From JANQPD01 sp963715655 (GTDB lineage Bacteria > Bacteroidota > Bacteroidia > Flavobacteriales > Schleiferiaceae): a stretch of DNA of 64,000 bases. The stretch spans positions 868,001 through 932,000 of the forward strand of contig OY970262.1 of assembly GCA_963715655.1 (NCBI GenBank). The letters run 5' to 3'. How positions within the stretch are numbered: the stretch's first letter is position 1; each line of letters begins with the position of its first letter. Position numbers and translations under genes: made by a program. This document shows, in pieces, positions 51,745 to 60,251 of this stretch. The notes beneath the pieces are model-generated. The model ran no database searches. It was not told where the DNA came from and saw nothing but the letters and a program-made list of their open reading frames with translations.

Positions 51745-52905
51745 TTATTTGGTTTGCACTACCAATGTATCCTTTATCAACTTCGCTTTATTTTTAGCAT
51801 CTTGTAAGCTTTCTCCTAACACGGTAACGTGCCCCATTTTTCTAAATGGCCTAGTTTCAGCTTTGCCATATAAATGCACGTAAAGCGACTCAATTTTAAG
51901 TGCTTCCTCCATACCCTTGTAATACACAGGGCCTTCAAATCCTTCAGCCCCATTTAGGTTTACCATAGCAGAGGGTTTAATAATGGAGGTATCTCCCAAT
52001 GGTAAGTTTAAAATAGCGCGTAAATGCTGTTCAAACTGAGATGTTATGTTCCCTTCAATGGTTAAATGTCCACTATTATGTACACGCGGAGCTACTTCAT
52101 TTACTAAAATTCCATGCTCACCATAGGTAAACATTTCTACCGCTAATAATCCTACATGATTTAATTCTTCGGCAACTTTAACAGCAATTTGCTGGGCTTG
52201 ATGTTGCTTATGCTCAGTAAGTTGCCCGGGTGAAAATACGTACTCTACCATGTTTGCTTCTGGGTGAAACTCCATTTCTACGGTAGGGAAACAACATGTT
52301 TTACCGTCAGGCGTACGCGCTACAATAATGGCTATTTCTTTTTCAAATTGAATTAAATCTTCCACCAAGCCTGGTACATCCGGTACATTAGCTAAATCAG
52401 TTTTAGTGCGTACTATTTGTACACCACGCCCATCATAGCCGCCTTCGGCAGCTTTCCAAACAAAAGGTAGTTGCATTTCTTGCTCTACCATTGTTTCCTC
52501 TAATTCTTTCCGGCTATTAAAACTTATAAATTTAGAAGTGGGTATTTTATGGTTTCGGTAAAATTCTTTTTGGCGAATCTTGTTTTTTATGGTGTGAAGC
52601 GTTTCTGGTTTTGGATATACTTTTACACCTTCCATTTGAAGTTTTGCAAGCGCTTCTACGTTTACATTTTCAATTTCTATGGTAAGTAAATCTACACCTT
52701 TTCCGAAATTGTAAACCGTGTCAAAATCTTGCAAAGAGCCCACGGTAAAGTGATTGCAGCCAATGCGTGCCGGTGCATTTTCATTGGGATCTAGCACCGC
52801 TGTTTGAATATCCCAATCTTGGGTTTTACTTAACAGCATTTTGCCAAGTTGCCCTCCGCCTAGTATGCCAAGTTTAAAATCTGAAGAAAAATATGTTTTA
52901 TCCAT
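51745..52905 (-). CDS. purK: N5-carboxyaminoimidazole ribonucleotide synthase
   Basis: ATP-grasp enzyme that carboxylates AIR with bicarbonate to give N5-CAIR, the substrate of PurE. 386 residues. N-terminal LGILGGGQLGKML, ATP-grasp parts PFVWKAAEGGYDGRGVQI and LVEDLIQFEKEIAIIVAR, metal site VNEVAPRVHNSGHLTIEG. Its start overlaps the SprT-like gene end by 8 bases; purE follows. Confidence 0.97.
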   Translation of the reverse strand: MDKTYFSSDFKLGILGGGQLGKMLLSKTQDWDIQTAVLDPNENAPARIGCNHFTVGSLQDFDTVYNFGKGVDLLTIEIENVNVEALAKLQMEGVKVYPKPETLHTIKNKIRQKEFYRNHKIPTSKFISFNSRKELEETMVEQEMQLPFVWKAAEGGYDGRGVQIVRTKTDLANVPDVPGLVEDLIQFEKEIAIIVARTPDGKTCCFPTVEMEFHPEANMVEYVFSPGQLTEHKQHQAQQIAVKVAEELNHVGLLAVEMFTYGEHGILVNEVAPRVHNSGHLTIEGNITSQFEQHLRAILNLPLGDTSIIKPSAMVNLNGAEGFEGPVYYKGMEEALKIESLYVHLYGKAETRPFRKMGHVTVLGESLQDAKNKAKLIKDTLVVQTK

Positions 52906-53533
52906 TGTCTGGTAATTTATGGGTAAGTGTTTCGGCTAGCGGGTGTACCATGTACTCCCGTCCGGTTTTTAAATCAGTGCATTTATATCGCTTGCGCGAT
53001 TTTAGACCTTTCTTAAAAATCATTTTATCGTTTACCGAAAAAATAGCGCCTAAAGGTAAATCCTCTACAAAAACTTTATCCTGCTTTTGCGCATCATAAG
53101 CATTTAAAGCTCTGTAAAGTTGCGTATCAGTGCAACTGCTTGCCGCACCACGGTTTAGGCTTTTAATAAAACTTTGATGTAACAGAGTAGGGAAGATGTT
53201 TGCTTCTAAAAAAGGATAAGCCATTTCTCTGAAGGTTTGCTGCCACTCGCTACCGTGCGGTTTTATGCGCTTGCCGTATTTAAGAAATGCTTCTAAATGC
53301 GCAAGTTCATGTATTAAAGTAATTAAAAAAGCAAACGGGTTTAAATTGTGATTTATGCTTATCCTATGCCGCCCGTTTGTAGTGGGGAAGCGGTAGTCGC
53401 CAAATTTAGTTTTACGGGGTTTACTTATTTTTAAATGCAGCGGATGTTTACGTATCAAGGGTAAAAGAAGCGGTAAAGACGCCTCCGGAACATACTGTTG
53501 CAACACTTTTGCGGTACTATTTACTTCCTCCAC
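52898..53533 (-). CDS. SprT-like zinc metallopeptidase domain protein
   Basis: 211 residues. The zinc motif HELAH (LIHELAHLEAFLKYGKRIKPHGSEW) with a third His in PHGSEW is the SprT/Spartan pattern. A C-terminal zinc-ribbon-like part is replaced by SRKRYKCTDLKTGREYMVHP. Spartan cleaves DNA-protein crosslinks; the role of the short bacterial forms is unclear. The start is a GTG at 53533 that shares one base with the stop of the small lipoprotein gene upstream. Confidence 0.82.
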   Translation of the reverse strand: MEEVNSTAKVLQQYVPEASLPLLLPLIRKHPLHLKISKPRKTKFGDYRFPTTNGRHRISINHNLNPFAFLITLIHELAHLEAFLKYGKRIKPHGSEWQQTFREMAYPFLEANIFPTLLHQSFIKSLNRGAASSCTDTQLYRALNAYDAQKQDKVFVEDLPLGAIFSVNDKMIFKKGLKSRKRYKCTDLKTGREYMVHPLAETLTHKLPDNG

Positions 53534-53652
53534 TATTTTATAAACGACTTAAAAGTGGGACAATTACATTTTTCACGTGCGCCACAAGCCTGAACGCCAA
53601 GTAATAAGAAAAATAAAAAGACTATATATAAAATAGGTGAAAACTTGCGCAT
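53533..53652 (-). CDS. Small 39-residue lipoprotein
   Basis: From the ATG at 53652: RKFSPILYIVFLFFLLLGVQACGAREKCNC, a complete lipoprotein signal with lipid Cys at residue 23 and only 16 mature residues, two of them Cys. The longer frame to 53760 runs through the divergent promoter region and is rejected. An exact TAATTTTG element lies 29 bases upstream. Overlap with the SprT-like gene indicates coupled translation. Confidence 0.55.
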   Translation of the reverse strand: MRKFSPILYIVFLFFLLLGVQACGAREKCNCPTFKSFIK

Positions 53653-53681
53653 GAAGTCAGCGTTTAATCTCGTTAACAGTA

Positions 53682-53701
53682 CAAAATTACTTCTATTTTT
53701 G
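53682..53701. promoter_or_regulatory. Divergent -7 elements between small lipoprotein and mlaE
   Basis: TAATTTTG on the minus strand (53689-53682) and TATTTTTG on the plus strand (53694-53701), both exact matches, four bases apart. The plus element is four bases before the mlaE ATG, predicting a leaderless mlaE mRNA. The two promoters probably compete. Confidence 0.5.
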
Positions 53702-53705
53702 CGAA

Positions 53706-54455
53706 ATGTTTTTAACCGAAGGAATTCGTTCATTTGGGCAATATATGTTGTTGCTCGCACAAACTTTCAGTAAGCCTGAAAACTGGAAGGAATACTACAA
53801 ATCATTAATGCGTGAGTTTGAATTACTCGGTATTAACAGCTTGGGTATTGTAGCCGTAATATCCATTTTTGTGGGTGCGGTTGTTACCATCCAAACCGCC
53901 TATAACCTTGATGATCCGTTAATCCCTGATTATTACGTAGCCATTGCTACGCGAGAATCCATTATTTTAGAATTTTCACCTACCATGGTAAGTTTAATCT
54001 TAGCCGGTAAAGTAGGTTCCAATATTGCATCTACCTTAGGTAGTATGCGCGTTTCCGAGCAAATAGATGCCTTAGAAGTAATGGGTGTTAACCCCGCTAG
54101 TTATTTAATTTTACCAAAGGTGGTTTCCTTAGTATTTTTTAATCCTATTCTTATTACGTTAAGTATGTTTTTGGGTGTTTTAGGAGGCTATTTGGCGGCC
54201 ACTATTGGCGGTGTTGTTTCTCCTGTAGATTTTGCTTCTGGCTTACAAAACAGCTTTGTGCCTTTTTATATTTATTACGCACTTATAAAAACAGTGGTAT
54301 TCGCCTTTTTAATTGGTACTATTTCCTCTTTTTATGGTTTTTACGTAAAAGGAGGCGCTGTGCAAGTGGGTACAAATGCCACAAAAGCGGTAGTAAGTAG
54401 TAGTGTTGCCATTATTATTGCCAATTATGTACTTACTCAATTACTATTAATATGA
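53706..54455 (+). CDS. mlaE: MlaE-family lipid ABC transporter permease
   Basis: Permease of the Mla phospholipid transporter that maintains outer-membrane lipid asymmetry. 249 residues, about five membrane spans. Family marks: LGINSLGIVAVISIFVGAVVTIQTAYNL, LILAGKVGSNIASTLGSMRVSEQIDALEVMGVNP (in part) and PKVVSLVFFNPILI. The ATP-binding subunit overlaps its stop by 4 bases. Confidence 0.95.
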   Translation: MFLTEGIRSFGQYMLLLAQTFSKPENWKEYYKSLMREFELLGINSLGIVAVISIFVGAVVTIQTAYNLDDPLIPDYYVAIATRESIILEFSPTMVSLILAGKVGSNIASTLGSMRVSEQIDALEVMGVNPASYLILPKVVSLVFFNPILITLSMFLGVLGGYLAATIGGVVSPVDFASGLQNSFVPFYIYYALIKTVVFAFLIGTISSFYGFYVKGGAVQVGTNATKAVVSSSVAIIIANYVLTQLLLI

Positions 54456-55204
54456 TTGAGGTAAATAATTTAAGGAAAAGCTTTGGTGATACGGAGGTTT
54501 TAAAAGGAATTTCTACCGTATGCCACGAAGGGAAAACCAATTTGATAATTGGAAAATCTGGTGCCGGTAAAACGGTGTTTTTAAAAAGTATGGTAGGGCT
54601 ACATCAAATAAATGGTGGAGAAATTATTTATGATGATAGGAGGTTAGGTTCAATGGACGATGATGAAAGAAAGGCGCTGCGCATGGAAATGGGAATGGTA
54701 TTTCAGGGTAATGCACTTTTTGACTCGCTAACCATTGAAGATAACGTAACTTTTGCGCTAAGTATGTTTAGCGGAATGAGCAATAGCGATAGATTGGATA
54801 GAGCCAATTTTTGCTTGAAACGAGTAAACCTAGAAAATCAGAATAAAAAATTACCCGCAGAGTTAAGTGGAGGTATGCAGAAAAGGGTGGCCATTGCGCG
54901 TGCCATTTCCATGAATCCAAAATATTTGTTTTGTGATGAACCAAACTCAGGGTTAGACCCATACACCGCTATTGTAATTGATAATTTATTGCAAGAAATT
55001 ACACAAGAGTTTAACATTACCACCGTAATTAATACGCATGATATGAACTCTGTAATGGAAATAGGTGATCATATTATTTACATAAAAGACGGTAAAAAAG
55101 AATGGGAAGGTAGTAGTGATGATTTACTTAGCACCGATCATGAAGCCATCGTAGATTTTGTGTATAGTTCAGAATTATTTAAGAAAATACGGGCTAAACT
55201 ATAA
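54452..55204 (+). CDS. mlaF: MlaF-family ABC transporter ATP-binding protein
   Basis: ATPase partner of MlaE. 250 residues. Walker A IIGKSGAGKTVFLKSM, signature ELSGGMQKRVAIARAI, Walker B YLFCDEPNSGLDPYT, H-loop NTHDMNSVME. ATGA overlap with mlaE. The substrate-binding mlaD is not the next gene, unlike in many genomes. Confidence 0.95.
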   Translation: MIEVNNLRKSFGDTEVLKGISTVCHEGKTNLIIGKSGAGKTVFLKSMVGLHQINGGEIIYDDRRLGSMDDDERKALRMEMGMVFQGNALFDSLTIEDNVTFALSMFSGMSNSDRLDRANFCLKRVNLENQNKKLPAELSGGMQKRVAIARAISMNPKYLFCDEPNSGLDPYTAIVIDNLLQEITQEFNITTVINTHDMNSVMEIGDHIIYIKDGKKEWEGSSDDLLSTDHEAIVDFVYSSELFKKIRAKL

Positions 55205-55354
55205 AGGTTGTGCTTATCTCTTAGCCTTAATGTTTCCGTTTCCTTTATCATTAGGCAAATTGCTACTTATATTTAAGCAGTAATAAATTTTGTTTACATC
55301 CCTTCTTTCAGCTTTTTGTTTAACGCATCTTTGTGGCGATTTCAAATCAACAAT

Positions 55355-56392
55355 ATGTTAGAAACTACACTAAGCGAAATACAAAATGTGGTAGTGCATT
55401 TTGTGGGAAATAAAGTAAAAGAGGAAGAATTACAATTGAGCAATAGTCCTTCAGGGATGGATAACCCAACCCTAAAAGTGCTTTGGAAATATATTACTTC
55501 GGCTTTTACAGCACCTGATTTTTTTCAATTTACCCACCCTGTGGAATTAGAAATGAATCCGGTATTTGAATTGGCTAAAAAGTGTTTCGCTAATCCCGAA
55601 AACTTTATGGAGCACTCCAAATCTTTTGCCAAATTACTGTACTCGGTTTCCAATCATCCAAAAGTAAAATCAGGTGAGTTTTTTGTGATTTACTTTAAAC
55701 GCTTAGGCACTTCTAAAATAGAAGCGGATGCCATTGGCTTATTTAAATCGGAAAAAAAGCAACCTTTTTTACTTACCGAAGAAGCCAATAATATTATTGA
55801 TGTATATAGCCACAAAGGAATAAATCCCGGTAAGGTAGATAAGGCTTGCTTAATTTTTAATAGTGATGCGGAGAGTGGTTACCAGGTATTGGCGGTGGAT
55901 AATGTAAACAAAGGCGAAGAGGCAAAATTTTGGTTTGAGGATTTTCTAAAAATCAAAACTAGAAGTACCGAATACAGTAAAACTACCGCTATGATTGGTT
56001 TAACTAAAAGTTTTATTGAACACGAACCTATTATTCAGGAAACTTTTGACAGGGCGGATAACATTAATATGCTTAATCGTTCTTTAGACTATTTCAAAGG
56101 AAATGAAGCCTTTGATCAAAATACGTTTAGTGATGAAGTGTTTAACGATGAAGCTATTAAAAACCGTTTTTTAGAATTTACGAAAGAGCGCGAGTCAGAA
56201 GATTTAAGTTTTGCAGATGCATTCCCAATTTCAGCGGAAGCGGTAAAGAAAAAGCAACGGGTTTTTAAAAGTGTTTTGAAATTAGATAAAAATTTCCATG
56301 TATATATTCATGGTAATAGAGAGTTGATAGAACAAGGCACGGACGAAAATGGGAAGAAATTTTACAAGCTGTATTACGAGGAGGAGAGTTAG
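55355..56392 (+). CDS. Nucleoid-associated protein (NdpA/YejK family)
   Basis: 345 residues of the 37-kDa nucleoid-associated protein family (NA37). Recognised from the layout: N-terminal VVVHFVGNKVKEEELQLS, central FVIYFKRLGTSKIEADAIGLFKSEKKQPFL (in part), RSTEYSKTTAMIGLTKSFIEHE, and a basic C-terminus. It binds DNA in the nucleoid; the exact role is not known. ATG at 55355 replaces a TTG at 55316; a CATCTTTG box at 55326 lies between them. Confidence 0.82.
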   Translation: MLETTLSEIQNVVVHFVGNKVKEEELQLSNSPSGMDNPTLKVLWKYITSAFTAPDFFQFTHPVELEMNPVFELAKKCFANPENFMEHSKSFAKLLYSVSNHPKVKSGEFFVIYFKRLGTSKIEADAIGLFKSEKKQPFLLTEEANNIIDVYSHKGINPGKVDKACLIFNSDAESGYQVLAVDNVNKGEEAKFWFEDFLKIKTRSTEYSKTTAMIGLTKSFIEHEPIIQETFDRADNINMLNRSLDYFKGNEAFDQNTFSDEVFNDEAIKNRFLEFTKERESEDLSFADAFPISAEAVKKKQRVFKSVLKLDKNFHVYIHGNRELIEQGTDENGKKFYKLYYEEES

Positions 56393-56398
56393 AGGCAG

Positions 56399-56560
56399 TT
56401 GGCAAGAAAGCAGTTGGCAAGAAAGTAGTTGGCAATAGGGCATTTGGCAATAGGGCAATTAGGCAGATGGCAAGAGGGGAGTTGGCAAAAAAGCAATTGG
56501 CAAGAAAGCAAAAGCAGTTAGCAAGTAGGCACGAAAGCGGTTGATAAAAGGGTAGTTAGG
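56399..56560. repeat. Degenerate 15-bp tandem repeat tract
   Basis: About ten irregular copies of a unit near TTGGCAAGAAAGCAG, best preserved at 56399-56458 and 56481-56510, worsening to the 3' side. It begins 7 bases after the NdpA-family stop and fills much of the 292-base gap to the next gene. It has no coding sense and no obvious hairpin. Confidence 0.8.
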
Positions 56561-56684
56561 AATTTACAAACAGGCGAAAAAAGCGATTGACAAACAAAAA
56601 AATGGTTTGAGATAAATATTTAAATTTTTATTGACGTATGTTGTAGAAAACTACATTAGCAACTTAAATCAACATACTTAATTC

Positions 56685-57443
56685 ATGCCTTGTAAAAACC
56701 TGTTCCTCACCGTTGTTAGCACCATATTTTGTATTTCCTTAAACGCTCAAGAAAGCAAATGGGCTTTTTCATTTGCGCCTAGTTTTGGCATTGAAGCTTT
56801 TGACGAGCAAAAAACCAACAAGAATATTATTTCACAAAAGGCTTTTGGTGATTTTGATAGTAGGTTTTATACTAGTCAAAGCAGATATTCGGTAAGAGGA
56901 AAGGTGGATTATTTTTTAACAAATCACTTTAAGGCTTCAGCTGCATTTACCTACGGCAATACAATTAATGAAGGAGTTGTAAACGTTAAGGAGTATGCTA
57001 TTTTACCGAGTTTCAGTTTTGATTTTTTGGAGAATCCAAATAAAGGGCTTCTTATTTCTGCTGGAGTTAACATTGGTGTGCGCTCAATATCAGAATATTA
57101 CGCAAAATATTCAGACACGCTTACTAATAGGACTTTTAAACAATTAGAACTTAACCGAACGGGAGTAGCATTTCAGGGAATGGTTGGCTTGGAATGGGAA
57201 CATTACATAGATGATCATTTTGGATACCATATTGGATTACAGTATTTCTTACCTACCACTTTTACACCTAATTCATTTGAAGTAAAACAGTACTTCTACA
57301 ATAATGAAAAGCAAACAAGTCAAGTTGGTACTTATTCATACCGTGATGATCAAGAAAAGGATATCATAAATCGATCAGTAAAGCAAGAGCGTTTTTACTA
57401 TTTCAGTGTGTATTTCAGCGCTGGAATCAACTACAGATTGTGA
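56685..57443 (+). CDS. Exported outer-membrane protein of unknown function
   Basis: 252 residues. Signal peptide LFLTVVSTIFCISLNAQ (cleavage near 21), then beta strands with aromatic ends (WAFSFAPSFGIEAF, YFSVYFSAGINYRL at the C-terminus) typical of a small outer-membrane barrel. No specific family is recognised. A TACATTAG box, one mismatch from consensus, lies about 25 bases before the ATG. Flanked by repeats on one side and a hairpin region on the other. Confidence 0.65.
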   Translation: MPCKNLFLTVVSTIFCISLNAQESKWAFSFAPSFGIEAFDEQKTNKNIISQKAFGDFDSRFYTSQSRYSVRGKVDYFLTNHFKASAAFTYGNTINEGVVNVKEYAILPSFSFDFLENPNKGLLISAGVNIGVRSISEYYAKYSDTLTNRTFKQLELNRTGVAFQGMVGLEWEHYIDDHFGYHIGLQYFLPTTFTPNSFEVKQYFYNNEKQTSQVGTYSYRDDQEKDIINRSVKQERFYYFSVYFSAGINYRL

Positions 57444-57470
57444 TAAACTCTTTACGTGTTATGCTGTGTT

Positions 57471-57518
57471 CAACCCATAGATGCAACGCATCTGTTATTT
57501 CGAGTTTGTAAGGGGTTG
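57471..57518. repeat. Nested inverted repeat in intergenic space
   Basis: Outer arms CAACCC / GGGTTG (57471-57476, 57513-57518) enclose a tight hairpin AGATGC-AAC-GCATCT (57479-57493) and a TTATTTCGAG sequence. The TTATTTCGAG part resembles the TCATTTCGA-type dispersed repeats of Bacteroidota, decayed. It may act as a weak terminator for the outer-membrane protein gene. Confidence 0.4.
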
Positions 57519-57605
57519 AGATAATTGAACTTTTTAGTACGCTTTTCTTTTTCCGACTTCAGTCTAATTAAATCCTCATCCCACGAGGGGCGAGTAGCCA
57601 ACTCC

Positions 57606-58337
57606 TTACTCCCCACTCACCATTTTCTCCCGCTCAAAATACGCATGATCTTTCTGCAACGTATGTAAAAAACGAATGGGTAAATCCCTGCTTTCAATCA
57701 TATATTTCTTGCTAATTTTTTCTTGCATGCTTTCCATAGGTCCTCTTGCGCCACTTCGGTTAAATGCTTTTAAAGCCTTGTCCATTAAACGTATTTCCTC
57801 GTCAGAAATAAAGGCAGCTTGTGGATAAATAGGAGTATAACCTTCTTCCAGCTGCACCAAGGAGCGTCTTTTTTGTAAATTTTGCACGCTGTCAGCCTTT
57901 AATTTCACTACCGTAGTACCCGCCAAAATATCGCCTAAGCGCTGACCGTTTTCTGTAATTACAATGCTTACAATGGCTATGGCGCCACTAAATAGTTGTG
58001 TATCTATGGGTAATAAAATCCAACGTAAAATGTAGGCACCAATAGAAGGCTTACTACCATCTAATTTTACTACTTTTATATGTACGGCTCGTTTACCAAT
58101 GGTTTGTCCGTTCATCAATATTTCTGAAATTAAAAAATACGAGAAGGTAAAAAGGGCTATTAAAATAAAAAACCACATACTAGTAATGCGCAAGCTGCCT
58201 AAAATGAGTATAGAGAAAATAAGTACCGCCATTATAATGAGGTAATCAATTAAAAAAGCTCCAATGCGCGTGCCTACTCCCGCTAAGGGGTATTGTAAGG
58301 AAACATTTTGCGTGGTGTTAATTCCTACACTATTCAT
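57606..58337 (-). CDS. RDD-family membrane protein
   Basis: 243 residues. The RDD domain (about 15-150) has the typical start GVGTRIGAFLIDYLIIMAVLI, where the Arg/Asp give the name, two to three transmembrane helices, and GQTIGKRAVHIKVVKLDG. A soluble tail of about 90 residues follows. RDD proteins are transporters or envelope proteins of unclear role. It is divergent, 44 bases from the SpoIIM-like gene, and RDD proteins recur with SpoIIM and MoxR genes. Confidence 0.88.
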   Translation of the reverse strand: MNSVGINTTQNVSLQYPLAGVGTRIGAFLIDYLIIMAVLIFSILILGSLRITSMWFFILIALFTFSYFLISEILMNGQTIGKRAVHIKVVKLDGSKPSIGAYILRWILLPIDTQLFSGAIAIVSIVITENGQRLGDILAGTTVVKLKADSVQNLQKRRSLVQLEEGYTPIYPQAAFISDEEIRLMDKALKAFNRSGARGPMESMQEKISKKYMIESRDLPIRFLHTLQKDHAYFEREKMVSGE

Positions 58338-58381
58338 ATTTATTTATTGTATAATTTAGGCGTTTCCACAGGAAACAATGC

Positions 58382-59350
58382 ATGACCGAAACAGCCTTTG
58401 TAAATAAAAATGCCGACCGCTGGGCACGCTTCGAAGATATTATAAAAGCAAAAACTAAGCGCGACCCAGATGCGCTTGCCGAAGTGTTTTTGCAACTTAC
58501 TGATGATCTTGCCTTTGCACGTACACATTACCCTAAATCTGAAGTTGCACAGTATTTAAATACGTTGGCAACTAACTTTTATAACCTTATTTATAAAAAT
58601 AAAAAGGAGAAGAAAAACCGATTTGCTCGCTTTTGGTTGGTAGAAGCGCCTTTACTTTATTATAAAAACAGACGTTTTGTGGCCTATTCACTCATCATTT
58701 TTTTGCTGGGTACCCTCATCGGCTGCGTTTCTGCCGCAAATGATGCTACATATTTACGCTTAATTTTAGGTGATAATTATGTAAATATGACTTTAAATAA
58801 TATTGAGAATGGCGATCCTATGGGCGTGTACAAAGCGCAGGAAAGTGCAAAGATGTTTTTTGGCATAACGTTTAATAATGTGCGCGTTAGCTTTTTTGCA
58901 TTTATTGCAGGTTTAATTTTTTCTTTTGGTACCGCATTTATTATGCTCAATAATGCAATCATGCTAGGAGCTTTTCAATATTTCTTTTATCAAAAAGGCT
59001 TGTTGCTTACTTCCTTTCTTACCATTTGGATACACGGAACCTTGGAAATTTCTGCCATTATTTTAGCCGGAGGAGCGGGTTTTGTTATGGGTCATGCCTT
59101 ACTTTTCCCAAAAACATATAGTAGGTTAACGGCTTTAAAACAAGGCGCGCGCGATGGCGTAAAAATGGTGTTGGCGTTAGTGCCAATTTTTATTGTAGCT
59201 GGTTTTTTGGAGTCTTACGTTACACGCCTTACTGAAATGCCAGCCTTTATAAAGATTGCAATCATTAGTACTTCAGCCTTTTTTATCCTTTTTTATTTTG
59301 TGTATTATCCCCGTGTAATAAATAAACACCATGCAGTTTTCAAAGATTAA
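58382..59350 (+). CDS. SpoIIM-family (DUF95) membrane protein
   Basis: 322 residues. Cytoplasmic N-terminus (about 1-100) then five or six transmembrane helices including FFAFIAGLIFSFGTAFIMLNNAIMLGAF and IWIHGTLEISAIILAGGAGFVMGHAL, the conserved SpoIIM/DUF95 core. In sporulators SpoIIM helps septal peptidoglycan hydrolysis; in non-sporulating Bacteroidota the role is unknown. First of six tightly packed genes; its 3' end overlaps the next by 20 bases. A small palindrome GTTTCC-ACA-GGAAAC precedes the start. Confidence 0.88.
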   Translation: MTETAFVNKNADRWARFEDIIKAKTKRDPDALAEVFLQLTDDLAFARTHYPKSEVAQYLNTLATNFYNLIYKNKKEKKNRFARFWLVEAPLLYYKNRRFVAYSLIIFLLGTLIGCVSAANDATYLRLILGDNYVNMTLNNIENGDPMGVYKAQESAKMFFGITFNNVRVSFFAFIAGLIFSFGTAFIMLNNAIMLGAFQYFFYQKGLLLTSFLTIWIHGTLEISAIILAGGAGFVMGHALLFPKTYSRLTALKQGARDGVKMVLALVPIFIVAGFLESYVTRLTEMPAFIKIAIISTSAFFILFYFVYYPRVINKHHAVFKD

Positions 59351-60251
59351 TTTATACAAGCAGCGTGAATTAGGTGATTTAATCAATATCACATTTGCGT
59401 TTATTAGACAAAATGCAAAACCACTTTTTAAAGCACACGTAGCTATCAATTTACCCATAATGTTGGGGCTTGTATTTCTTACGTTGGTGATGCAATATTT
59501 TACCGGATTTGGTTTTGAAAAACAAATAAGTGTAAGTGCAGCCGAAGGTTTTTTATGGAGTGTTCCCTACATCTCCAATCTTTCTTTCATCTCCCTATCA
59601 GCTTTGCTTTTTTATATTACGCTTGGTTTAGTTAATACCGTTTATATGCACTTGTATGCGCAGCAGGGTATTGAAAATGCTGCACAAATAAAACCTGCCC
59701 AAGTTTGGCAGGGCGTAAAAAGTAACTTTGCAGCAAGTTTTGGTGGTATTTTGCTCTTTACCATCGCCATGGTGGTGGGTTTTGTCTTATGTATAGTACC
59801 CGGTATTTTTGTGGTAGTTGCCTTTTGGTTGTTTCAAAGTTCCATTGTTTTTGAAAAAACAGATGGCGTAAGTTCCCTTAGCCGCTCTTACAATTTAGTA
59901 AAAGGCAATTGGTGGTTCTCCTTTGGTTTGTTACTAATAGTAAGCATATTAGGTGGTATTTTGGCCGCTATCATAAATTTACCCTCCATTATATTTACCT
60001 TTTTTGCTACGTATCATGTTGTGGAAGAAGGTAATATGGAGGCAGTCCAATTTGCGCCATACATTTGGTTTGTAATAAGCCTACTCTCCGCTATTTTAGG
60101 GTATGTAGGCAATTTTGTTACTTACACCGTTACCCAAATTGCGGCCAACTTTCACTTCGGTAATTTGGTGGAACAGAAAGAAGCTAGAGGGCTTACACAA
60201 GTGATTAACCAAACTATGGATGACACTAATACTGAAGAAACATTCAAATGA
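59331..60251 (+). CDS. Polytopic membrane protein A (paralogue pair)
   Basis: 306 residues with about six transmembrane helices. The N-terminus IFKQRELG-like motif is KINLYKQRELGDLINITFAFIRQNAKPLFKAH, nearly the same as in the next gene. Central VLCIVPGIFVVVAFWLF and SLSRSYNLVKGNWWFSFG resemble the membrane domain of glycerophosphodiester phosphodiesterases. No enzyme domain is present. It overlaps SpoIIM (20 bases) and its paralogue (4 bases, ATGA). Confidence 0.75.
   Translation: MQFSKINLYKQRELGDLINITFAFIRQNAKPLFKAHVAINLPIMLGLVFLTLVMQYFTGFGFEKQISVSAAEGFLWSVPYISNLSFISLSALLFYITLGLVNTVYMHLYAQQGIENAAQIKPAQVWQGVKSNFAASFGGILLFTIAMVVGFVLCIVPGIFVVVAFWLFQSSIVFEKTDGVSSLSRSYNLVKGNWWFSFGLLLIVSILGGILAAIINLPSIIFTFFATYHVVEEGNMEAVQFAPYIWFVISLLSAILGYVGNFVTYTVTQIAANFHFGNLVEQKEARGLTQVINQTMDDTNTEETFK

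Noticed and set aside
56399..56560. CRISPR or coding repeat
   Set aside because: Units are about 15 bases, contiguous and degenerate, with no spacer structure or open frame.
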